Source of the DNA: Clavibacter michiganensis
GTDB taxonomy: Bacteria; Actinomycetota; Actinomycetes; Actinomycetales; Microbacteriaceae
Assembly: GCA_002150995.1 (NCBI GenBank)
Contig: MDHJ01000001.1
Location: 558,001-622,000, forward strand
Direction: 5' to 3'
DNA: 64,000 nt
How positions within the stretch are numbered: position 1 is the first letter of the stretch; every line of letters starts with the position of its first letter. Positions 1 through 7,890 of the stretch are shown in pieces. The notes under the pieces were generated by a model. It saw nothing but the letters and a program-made list of their open reading frames with translations, searched no databases and was not told where the DNA came from. Both the position numbers and the translations under genes were made by a program.

Positions 1-447
1 ATGCGCGTGCTGCCGTCGCCCGAGCGCTGGCGCCTCATCCCGTCGTGGGAGTGGCATCGCGCGGGCGTGGACCCGAAGCGGTCGCGCACCCTCATCGCCG
101 TCGCGACCAGCGCCGCCGGCCTCGAGCGGACCCTGGCGCTCGGCCGGGGGAGCGACGAGATCACGCGGCGGCTGCGGTCCGTCCCGGGCGTCGGGATCTG
201 GACGGCCGCCGAGACGACCCAGCGCTCCCACGGGGACCCGGACTCGGTCAGCGTCGGCGACTACCACGTGCACGACACCGTGGGGTGGGCGCTGGCCGGC
301 CACCCGGTCGACGACGACGGGATGCTCGCGCTGCTCGAGCCGTGGCGCGGTCAGCGTCAGCGGGTGATGCGGCTCATCGAGGCGAGCGGGTTCCGGAAGC
401 CGCGCTTCGGCCCGCGCATGACGGTGCAGGACCACCGCGGGCACTGA
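1..447 (+). CDS. DNA-3-methyladenine glycosylase family protein, 3' part
   Basis: Helix-hairpin-helix DNA glycosylase of the AlkA type, which excises alkylated bases in base excision repair. The 148 visible residues contain the hairpin VPGVGIWTAAET (residues 61-72) followed by VGDYHV, where Asp87 occupies the place of the catalytic aspartate. AlkA-like proteins are about 280-300 residues, so the gene almost certainly begins upstream of the window and the ATG at base 1 is only internal. It ends 24 bases before the convergent thioredoxin gene. Confidence 0.8.
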   Translation: MRVLPSPERWRLIPSWEWHRAGVDPKRSRTLIAVATSAAGLERTLALGRGSDEITRRLRSVPGVGIWTAAETTQRSHGDPDSVSVGDYHVHDTVGWALAGHPVDDDGMLALLEPWRGQRQRVMRLIEASGFRKPRFGPRMTVQDHRGH

Positions 448-471
448 CCGGCGGGCGGGGCCTGCGGCAGG

Positions 472-1272
472 TCAGCTGTCGGCCGCGATGCCCTCGGGGA
501 GCTGCGCGCCGGCACCCGACAGGGCGTCCACCAGGTCCTGGCCCGCGACGGTCGGGACGATGTCGCCCTGGATGCGCAGGGTCGGCGTGCCCGTGACGCC
601 CGCGGCGCTCGCGTCCGAGGTGTTCCCGGTGATCCACGAGGAGTACCGGCCCTCGGCCACGCACGTGCGCACCGGCTCCGAGGTGACGTCGAGCGTGGTG
701 AGCCAGGTGACGAAGTCGGCGTGCGTCCACGAGTCGGTGACCGTGGAGTGGTTGTCGAACAGGGCCGAGTGCACGGCCGGCCACCTCTCGGGCTCCTCCG
801 CGAGGACGCAGGCCGCCGCGCTGCCCGCGACCTGGCCGTACTTCGTGACGATCTGGATGGGGTGGTAGACGACGCGCACCTGGCCCGTGGCCGCGAGCCG
901 GTCGAGCAGGGGGCCCGTCTCCGACTCGTACTGGGCGCAGTGCGGGCACGAGTAGTCCTCGAAGACGTCGAGGGTCACGGGGGCGTCGGCCGCGCCGACG
1001 CTCACGCCGGTGCCGTCGGACGCGACGCGCACCTCGTCGCCCGTCGACAGCGGCGCCGTCGCGTCGGCGACGGGGCCCGCGGCGCTGGCCGCCTGGGACT
1101 GCCCGAGGAGGTAGACGCCGCCGGCGATCGCCGCGATGACGACGACGAGGCCGCCCGCGACCGAGAACTGGGCGATGAGCCGGCGGCGCTTGCGGCGGCG
1201 GTCGTCGAAGGCCCTCTCGATGCGGGCCTTCTCGCGGATCGCGCGGATCTTCTCGTTCTCATGCCGGACCAT
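472..1272 (-). CDS. Membrane-anchored DsbA-like thioredoxin-domain protein
   Basis: 266 residues: a basic cytoplasmic start (KIRAIREKARIERAF, RRRKRRR), one membrane segment at about 35-57, then an extracytoplasmic thioredoxin fold of the DsbA/BdbD type with active site CPHC at 109-112 and a cis-Pro region TGTPT. It probably oxidises or isomerises disulfides in exported proteins. I chose the ATG at 1272 because it precedes the basic segment and lies 7 bases after a TAGGAT box, which implies a leaderless transcript. The same frame stays open far upstream (to 2295), but that part is antisense to the epimerase and has no family resemblance. Confidence 0.85.
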   Translation of the reverse strand: MVRHENEKIRAIREKARIERAFDDRRRKRRRLIAQFSVAGGLVVVIAAIAGGVYLLGQSQAASAAGPVADATAPLSTGDEVRVASDGTGVSVGAADAPVTLDVFEDYSCPHCAQYESETGPLLDRLAATGQVRVVYHPIQIVTKYGQVAGSAAACVLAEEPERWPAVHSALFDNHSTVTDSWTHADFVTWLTTLDVTSEPVRTCVAEGRYSSWITGNTSDASAAGVTGTPTLRIQGDIVPTVAGQDLVDALSGAGAQLPEGIAADS

Positions 1273-1279
1273 GCGCCCG

Positions 1280-1285
1280 ATCCTA
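1280..1285 (-). promoter_or_regulatory. -10 box of leaderless promoter for the thioredoxin gene
   Basis: TAGGAT on the minus strand, 7 bases before the ATG at 1272. Transcription would start at or next to the start codon. Confidence 0.5.
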
Positions 1286-1335
1286 GGGAGCGGCGTGCCG
1301 CCCGCCCTGGGAGGCGCCACAGCGCCGGGTGCGGA

Positions 1336-1341
1336 TAGGCT
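1336..1341 (+). promoter_or_regulatory. -10 box of leaderless promoter for aldose epimerase
   Basis: TAGGCT placed 6 bases before the GTG start at 1348. There is no Shine-Dalgarno sequence, consistent with leaderless initiation. Confidence 0.5.
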
Positions 1342-1347
1342 CGACGG

Positions 1348-2301
1348 GTGCCCGAAGACGCGTCGTACGCCCCCCGCAACCCCACCGGACAGCAGCACGA
1401 GCTCACCGCGGAGGTGGACGGCCGCTCCCAGCGCATGGTGATCGCGGAGGTCGGCGCCGCGCTGCGCGTGCTCCAGGTCGACGGCACGGACCTCGTGCAG
1501 TCCTACCCCGAGTCGCAGCAGCCGCCCTTCTGCAGCGGCATCGTGCTCGCGCCGTGGCCCAACCGGATCCGCGACGGCATCTGGGAGCAGGACGGCGTGA
1601 TCCACCAGCTCGACATCACCGAGGTCGACCGCGAGAACGCGATCCACGGGCTCCTGGAGCACGCGCCCTACCGCCTGGTGGACCGCGACGACGTGTCCGT
1701 CACGCTGTCGGCCGACGTGCACCCGCAGCGCGGCTACCCCTTCGCCCTCGAGACGACCGTGCGGTACGAGCTCACCGGGCAGGGCGTCCGCGTCACCCAC
1801 GGGATCCGCAACGTCGGCTCCGAGGACGCTCCCGTCGCCGTCGGCACGCACCCCTTCCTCCGCGTCGGCGACGTGCCCACCGAGGACCTCGAGGTCGTCA
1901 TCGACGCGCCCACGCACATCGAGGTGGACCCGGTGCGCCTGAACCCCACGGGCGTGCAGACCCCGGTCGAGGGCACCCGCTACGACCTCCGCGGCGGCGT
2001 CCGCGTGCGCGACGCGAAGCTCGACGACGCCTGGGCCGACGCCCGCGTGGTCGACGGGGTGACGCGCCACGGCGTGCAGGCACCCGACGGCCGCCGCACC
2101 GAGATCTGGGCCGACGGCGAGTTCACCTACTGGCAGGTGTTCGTGACGCCGTGGTACCCGGCGGCCGACGGGCACGTCTGGGCGGTCGCGGTGGAGCCGA
2201 TGACGGCGCCCGCCGACGCGTTCAACTCGGGCGACGGCCTCATCACGCTGGAGCCCGGATCCGAGTGGTCGGGCACCTGGGGCATCGACCTGCACGACTG
2301 A
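1348..2301 (+). CDS. Aldose 1-epimerase family protein
   Basis: 317-residue mutarotase-type enzyme that interconverts alpha and beta anomers of hexoses in the cytoplasm. Family signatures are APWPNRIRDG (68-77), NAIHGL with His100, GTHPFLR with His168 (general acid position) and a C-terminal VEPMTAPADAFNSG, which should hold the catalytic base Glu. Length is normal for the family. The GTG start is chosen because the TAGGCT box ends 6 bases upstream. It is divergent from the thioredoxin gene and followed by a G/C hairpin. Confidence 0.88.
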   Translation: MPEDASYAPRNPTGQQHELTAEVDGRSQRMVIAEVGAALRVLQVDGTDLVQSYPESQQPPFCSGIVLAPWPNRIRDGIWEQDGVIHQLDITEVDRENAIHGLLEHAPYRLVDRDDVSVTLSADVHPQRGYPFALETTVRYELTGQGVRVTHGIRNVGSEDAPVAVGTHPFLRVGDVPTEDLEVVIDAPTHIEVDPVRLNPTGVQTPVEGTRYDLRGGVRVRDAKLDDAWADARVVDGVTRHGVQAPDGRRTEIWADGEFTYWQVFVTPWYPAADGHVWAVAVEPMTAPADAFNSGDGLITLEPGSEWSGTWGIDLHD

Positions 2302-2313
2302 TCCCCCCTGGGA

Positions 2314-2332
2314 GGCGGGCTGCCCGCCCGCC
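2314..2332 (+). terminator. Hairpin after aldose epimerase
   Basis: GGCGGGC / GCCCGCC stem with a 5-base loop, 13 bases past the stop codon. There is no T-tract, as is usual in very GC-rich actinobacteria. Confidence 0.4.
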
Positions 2333-2391
2333 GGCGACCGCGGCCGTCCTGAATGCCGGCTGGGAGCCGTGGTCGCAATCCGAACGGCCCG

Positions 2392-2419
2392 GTGACGGTC
2401 GCGAGGATCGTCCTAGCGT
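2392..2419 (+). promoter_or_regulatory. Leaderless promoter for the VOC gene
   Basis: GTGACG (2392-2397) as a -35 candidate, a 16-base spacer and TAGCGT (2414-2419) as -10. The ATG at 2427 follows after 7 bases. Confidence 0.5.
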
Positions 2420-2426
2420 CGGATGC

Positions 2427-2876
2427 ATGACCGACACCGACGCGACCACCGCTCCCCTCGACAGCATCACCGGCGTGCACCACGTGCGCATCTCCGTCTC
2501 CGACCTCGCCCGCTCGCGCGCCTTCTACGAGGGCGTCCTGGGACTCACCCCCGCCATCGTCAGCGAGGGCGACCCGAGCGACCCGGCCGTCCTCCAGGAC
2601 CCGTCCGTCTTCTTCGGCGGCGTCATCTACGGCGTCGGCGACCAGCTCCTCGGCCTCCGTCCCGTGCAGGGCGACGGCGGCGCGTTCGACCCCGCCGTCC
2701 GCGGCCTCGACCACGTGAGCCTCGCGGTCCCCTCGCGGGACGAGCTCGTGAAGGCGGCCGCGCTCTTCGCCGAGCGGGGAATCTCCCACGGCGAGGTGAC
2801 CGACATCTCCGGCATGTCGATCCTCTCGGTGCAGGACCCGGACGACATCAATGTGGAGCTCGTCTTCGCCGGCTGA
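2427..2876 (+). CDS. VOC (glyoxalase/dioxygenase-fold) family protein
   Basis: 149 residues with two babbab modules: HHVRISVSDLARSRAFYEGVLGL near the N-terminus and GLDHVSLAVPSRDEL in the middle, ending with DPDDINVELVF. The first-module His (18/19) and a late Glu are candidate metal ligands. The substrate cannot be told from sequence. The ATG at 2427 is preferred over the overlapping out-of-frame ATG at 2423 because it gives the VOC fold. It ends 52 bases before the promoter of the MarR-type gene and may serve detoxification with it, which is an inference. Confidence 0.8.
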   Translation: MTDTDATTAPLDSITGVHHVRISVSDLARSRAFYEGVLGLTPAIVSEGDPSDPAVLQDPSVFFGGVIYGVGDQLLGLRPVQGDGGAFDPAVRGLDHVSLAVPSRDELVKAAALFAERGISHGEVTDISGMSILSVQDPDDINVELVFAG

Positions 2877-2884
2877 TCCGGCGT

Positions 2885-2915
2885 GCGGGGCGGCGGCTCG
2901 TGCCGCCGGCCCCGC
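2885..2915 (+). terminator. Strong hairpin after the VOC gene
   Basis: 13-14 bp G/C stem (2885-2897 with 2902-2915, one unpaired base) closed by a TCGT loop, directly downstream of the stop codon. Confidence 0.5.
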
Positions 2916-2927
2916 GCCCCACGTGCG

Positions 2928-2933
2928 TAGCAT
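2928..2933 (+). promoter_or_regulatory. -10 box upstream of the OhrR-like gene
   Basis: TAGCAT. Seven bases later a GTG (2941) opens a 14-codon leader frame that overlaps the regulator start, so the message may begin with this leader peptide. Confidence 0.45.
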
Positions 2934-2940
2934 CGATCAG

Positions 2941-2985
2941 GTGCACCGGACAGCACGCAGGACACGGTCGAGGAGGACGCGATGA
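2941..2985 (+). CDS. Putative arginine-rich leader peptide (uORF)
   Basis: GTG-initiated frame MHRTARRTRSRRTR. It starts 7 bases after the TAGCAT box, as leaderless genes do here, and its TGA overlaps the ATG of the OhrR-like gene as ATGA (2982-2985). The overlap would couple translation of the two. Seven of 14 residues are Arg. It could be a chance frame, since the regulator also has its own AGGAGG ribosome site inside this segment. Confidence 0.3.
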   Translation: MHRTARRTRSRRTR

Positions 2986-3440
2986 CGACGACGGATCCCC
3001 TGGCGCTCGAGAGCCAGGTCTGCTTCCAGGCGGTCGTGGCCGCCCGCACGGTGGTGGCCGTGTACCGGCCCATCCTCGAGCCGCTCGGGCTCACCCACCC
3101 GCAGTACCTCGTCATGCTCGCGCTCTGGGAGCGCGACGAGCGCTCCATCTCGGACCTCGGAACCACCCTGCAGCTCGAGCCCGCGACGCTCACCCCGCTG
3201 CTCAAGCGCCTGCAGGCCGCCGGGTTCGTCGACCGCGCTCGGAGCACCGTCGACGAGCGCGTCGTGGTGGTGTCGCTCACCGCGCGCGGGCAGGGGCTCC
3301 GCGAGCGCGCGCTCGACGTGCCCGCGCAGGCGGCGGCGCGCACCGGCCTGACGGTCGCCGAGCTGGAGGCGCTGCGCGACGCGCTCGACGACGTGGTCGG
3401 CCGCCTCACGGGCGCGCTGGCCGACGACCGCGCCGCCTGA
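2982..3440 (+). CDS. MarR-family regulator, OhrR-like
   Basis: 152-residue winged-helix repressor. The N-terminal LESQVCF with Cys14, followed by YRPILEPLGLTHPQYLVMLALWE, matches OhrR, which senses organic hydroperoxides through this single cysteine. The recognition helix region is LQLEPATLTPLLKRLQ and the wing contains DERVVVVSLT. The start is set by AGGAGG at 2971-2976. No ohr peroxidase gene is visible next to it, so the target may be elsewhere or may be the VOC gene. The Cys assignment comes from family knowledge. Confidence 0.82.
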   Translation: MTTTDPLALESQVCFQAVVAARTVVAVYRPILEPLGLTHPQYLVMLALWERDERSISDLGTTLQLEPATLTPLLKRLQAAGFVDRARSTVDERVVVVSLTARGQGLRERALDVPAQAAARTGLTVAELEALRDALDDVVGRLTGALADDRAA

Positions 3441-3460
3441 CCGGCCGGCCGCGGCTGCCG

Positions 3461-4198
3461 TCAGCCCCCGGTCGCCGGGCCCTCGCGGGTGAACGTGAGG
3501 AAGTCGCCGAAGGACGCCACGAGGTCGGCCTCCACGGTCGCGGGCGCCCCCGGGTCGATGGAGACGCCGACGCGGTTCCCTATGGTGTCCGGGCCCCAGC
3601 CCGTCAGCCAGCCGGCGCGTCCGGCGGGACTCTCGGCGAGGGCGTCCGCGACGTCCATGAGCTGCCGCTCCGTGCGCTCGACGGTCGCGAACCGCATCGG
3701 ATCGGCACCCGCGATGTCGACGATGCGCTGCCGGACGTCGGCGTCGACCTCGCCGACGATCGCCACGACCATCACCTGCGGCTCGGCCACCGGGTTCTCG
3801 AACCACACGCCGCCCGATGCGCCGAGCGGGGTCAGCACGGCGCGCATCGCCTCGAGCTTCGGAGCGAGCGTCGCCTGGCGCGCGAACTCCGCGGCCTCGG
3901 CGGGCGCGAGGCGGAGACCGGTCCAGTCGCTGGTCACCGAGTCGGGTGACGCCGCGACCGCCTCGACGTAGGCGCGGTCGGAGCGCAGGGCGAACACCCG
4001 GCGCTGGAGGACCTGACGGTCGATCTCGTCGCGCTCGGCCGCGGGGGCGGCCGCCGGAGCTTCTGCCGCGGCCGCGCGGATAGCCGGGCGATCCTCCGTG
4101 CGCGAGGCGGTGGCGATGGCGAGGGTGCCCGCCCCGATGACGGCGGCGGCCGCGATCGCGACGACGGCGTGCATCCGGTGCGCGTGCGTACGCGGCAT
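3461..4198 (-). CDS. Secreted or membrane-anchored protein of unknown function
   Basis: 245 residues with a basic start and one hydrophobic segment (about 12-31, VVAIAAAAVIGAGTLAIATA), followed by an Ala-rich linker and a soluble domain. That domain contains RLAPAEAAEFARQATLAPKLEAMRAVL and GVSIDPGAPATVEADLVASFG. The spacing of these two parts faintly recalls the prodomain of secreted S1 proteases, but no protease domain follows, so no function is claimed. It is convergent with the OhrR-like gene, with 20 bases between them. Confidence 0.6.
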   Translation of the reverse strand: MPRTHAHRMHAVVAIAAAAVIGAGTLAIATASRTEDRPAIRAAAAEAPAAAPAAERDEIDRQVLQRRVFALRSDRAYVEAVAASPDSVTSDWTGLRLAPAEAAEFARQATLAPKLEAMRAVLTPLGASGGVWFENPVAEPQVMVVAIVGEVDADVRQRIVDIAGADPMRFATVERTERQLMDVADALAESPAGRAGWLTGWGPDTIGNRVGVSIDPGAPATVEADLVASFGDFLTFTREGPATGG

Positions 4199-4319
4199 GG
4201 CGACGGCCTCTCCGCGGAGGGGCGGTCCGCTCGATGATCATCCCGCGCGGTCGAGGCCCCGGGCAAGGGGCGGGGATCGCCGCCGGGCGGCATCGCCGCG
4301 TCCTCCCGGGCCGCTCGTC

Positions 4320-4325
4320 TACACT
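4320..4325 (+). promoter_or_regulatory. -10 box of leaderless promoter for the copper locus
   Basis: TACACT, 7 bases before the ATG at 4333. Confidence 0.5.
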
Positions 4326-4332
4326 GCCGACG

Positions 4333-5001
4333 ATGCCCGTCCCGTCCTCGATACCGCCGCGCGTCCAGCGCGTGATCCGGGGGCTCGCCGCATCCACCAC
4401 CGCCACGTTCGTGGCCGCGCTCTTCCACGAGGCCGGCGGCGGCGCCGCCCCGTCGTGGGGCGTCGTGGCGTTCGGCCTCGCGCTCGCCTCGCTCGCGGCC
4501 GTCGCGCTCGCCGGAACGCGCACCGTGCTGTGGCGGCTCGTCGCCGCGGTCGGCGTGAGCCAGCTCCTCTTCCACGGCCTGTTCACGGCGGCCGACGCGG
4601 GCGGATCGGCCGTCGCGGCGGATCCGCACGCGGGCATGGGCCACGGCGCGTCGGCGCTCGCGCTCCCGGGCCTCCCCGCGGCCGCGTCCGGCGGGGCCGG
4701 CGCCCCGATCGGGCTCGATGCCGGCATGCTGCTCTCGCACGGCGCGGCCCTCGTCGTGACCGTGCTCGCGCTCCGTCACGGAGAGGCGTCCCTCCGCGCG
4801 CTCCTCGCAGCCTCGGCGCTCCGCGTCGTGCGCGCCATCGCGATCCCGTTCGTCCGGCCGGACGGTGCGCGCGCCACGGCGCTCGTCCCGGCGACCCCCG
4901 CGCCCCGCGCGCTGCGCGACCTCTGCGCCCGGCTCGGCCGACTGCAGTACCGCGGCCCGCCGCGCGCGCGGCTCCTCGTCGCCGCCCTCGCGGCGGCCTG
5001 A
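4333..5001 (+). CDS. Membrane protein with His/Met-rich loop, copper-locus type
   Basis: 222 residues with about four membrane segments (FVAALFHEAGG, GVVAFGLALASLAAVALAG, LVAAVGVSQLLFHGLF, LLSHGAALVVTVLAL). A loop DPHAGMGHG lies between segments 3 and 4 and could bind a metal. It immediately precedes ycnI and copC, and in many actinobacteria an uncharacterised membrane protein of this kind sits with them, so a copper role is inferred. The start is set by the TACACT box 7 bases upstream; longer starts reach back into non-conserved sequence. Confidence 0.65.
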   Translation: MPVPSSIPPRVQRVIRGLAASTTATFVAALFHEAGGGAAPSWGVVAFGLALASLAAVALAGTRTVLWRLVAAVGVSQLLFHGLFTAADAGGSAVAADPHAGMGHGASALALPGLPAAASGGAGAPIGLDAGMLLSHGAALVVTVLALRHGEASLRALLAASALRVVRAIAIPFVRPDGARATALVPATPAPRALRDLCARLGRLQYRGPPRARLLVAALAAA

Positions 5002-5159
5002 CGCGCCGGTCGGATCCGGCCCCCGCGCGAGCCCGCTCGTGCCGCGGACGCGACGCCCCGTGCAGCGCCCGCCCCCTCCACTCCCTCATCCCCCGGACGC
5101 CGGCCCCGCCGCGTCCGCACCCGGGGCCGCCTCCGCGCGGCCCGGAACAGGACATCCCC

Positions 5160-5918
5160 ATGACCTCCTCCGCCCCCTCCCGCCGCCGCCGCGCGGTCCG
5201 CTCGGCCGCCGCGCTCGTCGGCGGCGTCGCGCTCGCCGTCGCCGCGCCGCTCGCGGCCTCCGCCCACGTCCGCGTCTCGCCCGACCAGGCGGCAGCCGGC
5301 GGCTACAGCACGCTGACGTTCACGGTCCCGACCGAGTCCGCGACCGCAACGACGACGCGCGTCACGGTCGACCTCCCGCAGGACACCCCCTTCTCGAGCC
5401 TGTCCACCGAGCCGGTGCCCGGCTGGACCGCCGCCGTCACCACGGAGGCGCTCGACGCGCCCGTGCAGACGGACGACGCGACCATCACCGACGCGCCCAT
5501 CGAGGTCACGTGGACCGCCGACGACGGCGTGGGCCTCGCGGCCGGCGAGTTCCAGCGCTTCACCGTCTCGGTGGGACCCGTCCCCGAGACCGGCAGCATC
5601 GTGCTCCCGGCCCACCAGGGCTACTCGGACGGATCCGTCGTGGACTGGGACGAGACGACCCCGGCCTCCGGCGAGGAGCCGGAGCACCCCGCGCCCGTGC
5701 TCTACGTGGACGACATGCCGCCCGCCGACGCGATGAGCGCCATGACGACCACCGCCGCGCCGGACGCGACCGTGGTCGCGGCCCCGGACTCGAGCGCCAC
5801 GACCAGCGCGGTCGCGGTGGGCCTCGGCGTGGGCGGGCTCGCCCTCGGCGCCGTCGCCGTCGTGGTGGCCGTGTTCGCGCTCACCCGCGTGCGCCGCGAG
5901 AGCGGCGACCGGGCGTGA
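5160..5918 (+). CDS. YcnI family copper-binding membrane-anchored protein (DUF1775)
   Basis: 252 residues: twin-Arg-like basic start, signal peptide ending ...LAASA, then mature N-terminus HVRVSP. YcnI proteins bind copper through this N-terminal His, and the conserved Trp of the family is seen in EPVPGWTA. The DUF1775 beta domain runs to about residue 170, then comes a low-complexity linker and a C-terminal membrane helix (VGLGVGGLALGAVAVVVAVFAL) with basic tail. The TGA overlaps the GTG of copC as GTGA, so the two are translationally coupled. Confidence 0.88.
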   Translation: MTSSAPSRRRRAVRSAAALVGGVALAVAAPLAASAHVRVSPDQAAAGGYSTLTFTVPTESATATTTRVTVDLPQDTPFSSLSTEPVPGWTAAVTTEALDAPVQTDDATITDAPIEVTWTADDGVGLAAGEFQRFTVSVGPVPETGSIVLPAHQGYSDGSVVDWDETTPASGEEPEHPAPVLYVDDMPPADAMSAMTTTAAPDATVVAAPDSSATTSAVAVGLGVGGLALGAVAVVVAVFALTRVRRESGDRA

Positions 5919-6763
5919 CGCCCGGGCACCCGACCGCCCGGCGTCCTCGCCGCGCGCCGTCCCCGACGCGGCACGGCGCGCTCCGCCGGGTGGCGGCGGG
6001 CCTCGCCGGTGCCGCGCTCGCGACGGCCGCGCTGGCGGTCGCCGGGCTGGCGCAGGGGAGCGGACCCGACGGGGCATCGCCGGCCTCGGCCCACGACTAC
6101 CTCGTGTCGAGCTCGCCCGCGGCCGGCTCGACGGTGGACGCGCCGCCGACGGAGGTCGCGCTGACCTTCAGCGACGTGATCCTCGACCTCGGCGCGGGCG
6201 GGGACGCATCCGACGGCTCGGCCCCCGCCTCGGGCGGCTCGTCGGTCGTGCAGGTGACCGGGCCCGACGGCGCCGGCACCCGCTTCGAGACCGGGTGCGC
6301 CGTCAACGCCGGGCGCGTGGTCTCGGTGCCCGTCGCGCTCGGCGGATCCGGCGAGTACCGGGTCACGTGGCGCGTGGTCTCCGCGGACGGGCACCCCGTC
6401 TCCGACTCCATCGCGTTCACGTACCGGGCGCCCGCGGGCGCGGTGGCGTCCGCCGGGACCGAGGCCGGACCGGACTGCGGGGCGTCAGCGGGCGGGGCGG
6501 CCGGAACCGGTGCGTCGTCCTCCGCGCCGGCCGCGGGCTCCGACGCCGGCGCCGCGGATCCGTCCCCGGCGGACGCCGGCACCGCAGCCGCGCAGGAGGC
6601 GGGCGTCGCGCCGTACCTCGGCGTCACCGTGGGCGTGGGCATCGGGATCGTCGTGCTCGCGGCGGCCGCCGTGGTCCTCATCGTCGTCACCGGTCGGCGC
6701 CGGCCCGCCGATGCCGCGGGCTCCGGCACCGGTCCGGCCGGCGACGGGCCGCCCGCCGAGTAG
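5915..6763 (+). CDS. copC: CopC domain copper-resistance protein, membrane-anchored
   Basis: 282 residues from GTG at 5915 (overlap GTGA with ycnI decides the start). Signal segment to ASPASA, then mature HDYLVSSSPAAGSTVDAPPTEVALTFSD, the CopC beginning whose N-terminal His ligates Cu(II), and SADGHPVSDSIAFTY with a second His. An Ala/Ser/Gly-rich linker leads to a C-terminal membrane helix (about 240-262). No CopD domain is attached or adjacent. It likely acts outside the membrane in copper handling together with YcnI. Confidence 0.88.
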   Translation: MTPGHPTARRPRRAPSPTRHGALRRVAAGLAGAALATAALAVAGLAQGSGPDGASPASAHDYLVSSSPAAGSTVDAPPTEVALTFSDVILDLGAGGDASDGSAPASGGSSVVQVTGPDGAGTRFETGCAVNAGRVVSVPVALGGSGEYRVTWRVVSADGHPVSDSIAFTYRAPAGAVASAGTEAGPDCGASAGGAAGTGASSSAPAAGSDAGAADPSPADAGTAAAQEAGVAPYLGVTVGVGIGIVVLAAAAVVLIVVTGRRRPADAAGSGTGPAGDGPPAE

Positions 6764-6815
6764 CCGCGTCGCCACCTCGCCGCGCAGCCGCCCGACCGCC
6801 CGATCGCCGCGCCCC

Positions 6816-7718
6816 TCAGCCCGCGCCGTGCCCCATGACCTCGACGGCGCGGGCGAGGGCGTCGCGGCACGCGCGGATCCCGGGCCGGTCGAGGCTGCCG
6901 ACGCGCGACGACGTGAACACCGTCCGGCGCGGCGAGCCGGGGAGGCCCACGAGCCGCACGTCGGGCTCGCGCCCGGCCCAGACGAGGTCCGGGAGCACCG
7001 ACGCCGCGTGACCCGCGCGCACGAGGTCGATGTGGGCCTGCAGGTCGGCCGTGACGTAGCGCACGTCGGGCTCGAACCCCGCGACGCGGCACACCTGCTC
7101 GGCGAAGTGGCGCGACGCCGTGCCCGCGGGCTCCATGACCCACGGCAGCCGCCGGGCGTCCGAGACCGAGCGGATGTCGTCCCGGCCGGGCGGGAGGCCG
7201 AGGCGGAGCGGGTCCACGCACAGCTCCTCGCGGTCGAGGTCGGCGGGCCGCGGCGCCGCGTGCGCGGGGTACTGCTCGGCGATGACGAGGTCGTGGTCGC
7301 GCGCCCACACGTCGTGGAGGCCCGACTCGGGCTCCCGCATGGTGATCTCGACCCGGAGGTCGGGGTAGTCGTCGCGGAGGATCGTGAGCGCCGGTGGCAC
7401 GAGCGCCAGGAGCGCCGACTGGAACGCGGCCATGCGGATGGTGCCGGAGACGTTCGCGAGCGACGCGTTGACCTCGGTCTCGGCGCGCTCCAGCCGCTCC
7501 AGGAGCGCGGTCGTGTGCTCCACGAGGATCTCCGCCTGCGGCGTGAGCACCACCCGTCGGCCGACCCGGCGCAGCAGCGTGACCCCGGCCTCGCGCTCCA
7601 GCTGCGAGAGCTGCTGCGACACCGACGAGGGGCTGAACGAGAGCGCGTCGGCGACCGCGCCGATGGTGCCGCGGAGCTTCAGCTCGCGGAGGAGGCGCAG
7701 GCGCCGCATCTCGAGCAC
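6816..7718 (-). CDS. LysR-family transcriptional regulator
   Basis: 300 residues: N-terminal winged helix (GTIGAVADALSFSPSSVSQQLSQLEREAGVTLLRRVGRRVVLTPQ, about 17-60) and a periplasmic-binding-like effector domain (about 90-295). The GTG at 7718 is chosen because GGGAGG lies 5 bases upstream; an in-frame ATG at 7709 is the alternative. It is divergent from the proline catabolism gene across 172 bases and is a candidate regulator of it, by position only. Confidence 0.85.
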   Translation of the reverse strand: MLEMRRLRLLRELKLRGTIGAVADALSFSPSSVSQQLSQLEREAGVTLLRRVGRRVVLTPQAEILVEHTTALLERLERAETEVNASLANVSGTIRMAAFQSALLALVPPALTILRDDYPDLRVEITMREPESGLHDVWARDHDLVIAEQYPAHAAPRPADLDREELCVDPLRLGLPPGRDDIRSVSDARRLPWVMEPAGTASRHFAEQVCRVAGFEPDVRYVTADLQAHIDLVRAGHAASVLPDLVWAGREPDVRLVGLPGSPRRTVFTSSRVGSLDRPGIRACRDALARAVEVMGHGAG

Positions 7719-7890
7719 GTGCGCCTCCCGCCGTTCCGGCCGATGCGTGGAATCATCGGCAGGGCCGCACGATGATCATCGGAAACGTTCAGCGCATCCG
7801 ATGGGAGCATGGTCGCACACTGGGAGGGCGCGCGTGGAGCGCGACCGCCGACGAGATCGGCCCCGCACGAGACGAGACGAAGAGGCCCGC

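Noticed and set aside
3461..4198. Secreted S1 protease
   Set aside because: Only a faint prodomain-like pattern; no His-Asp-Ser protease domain.
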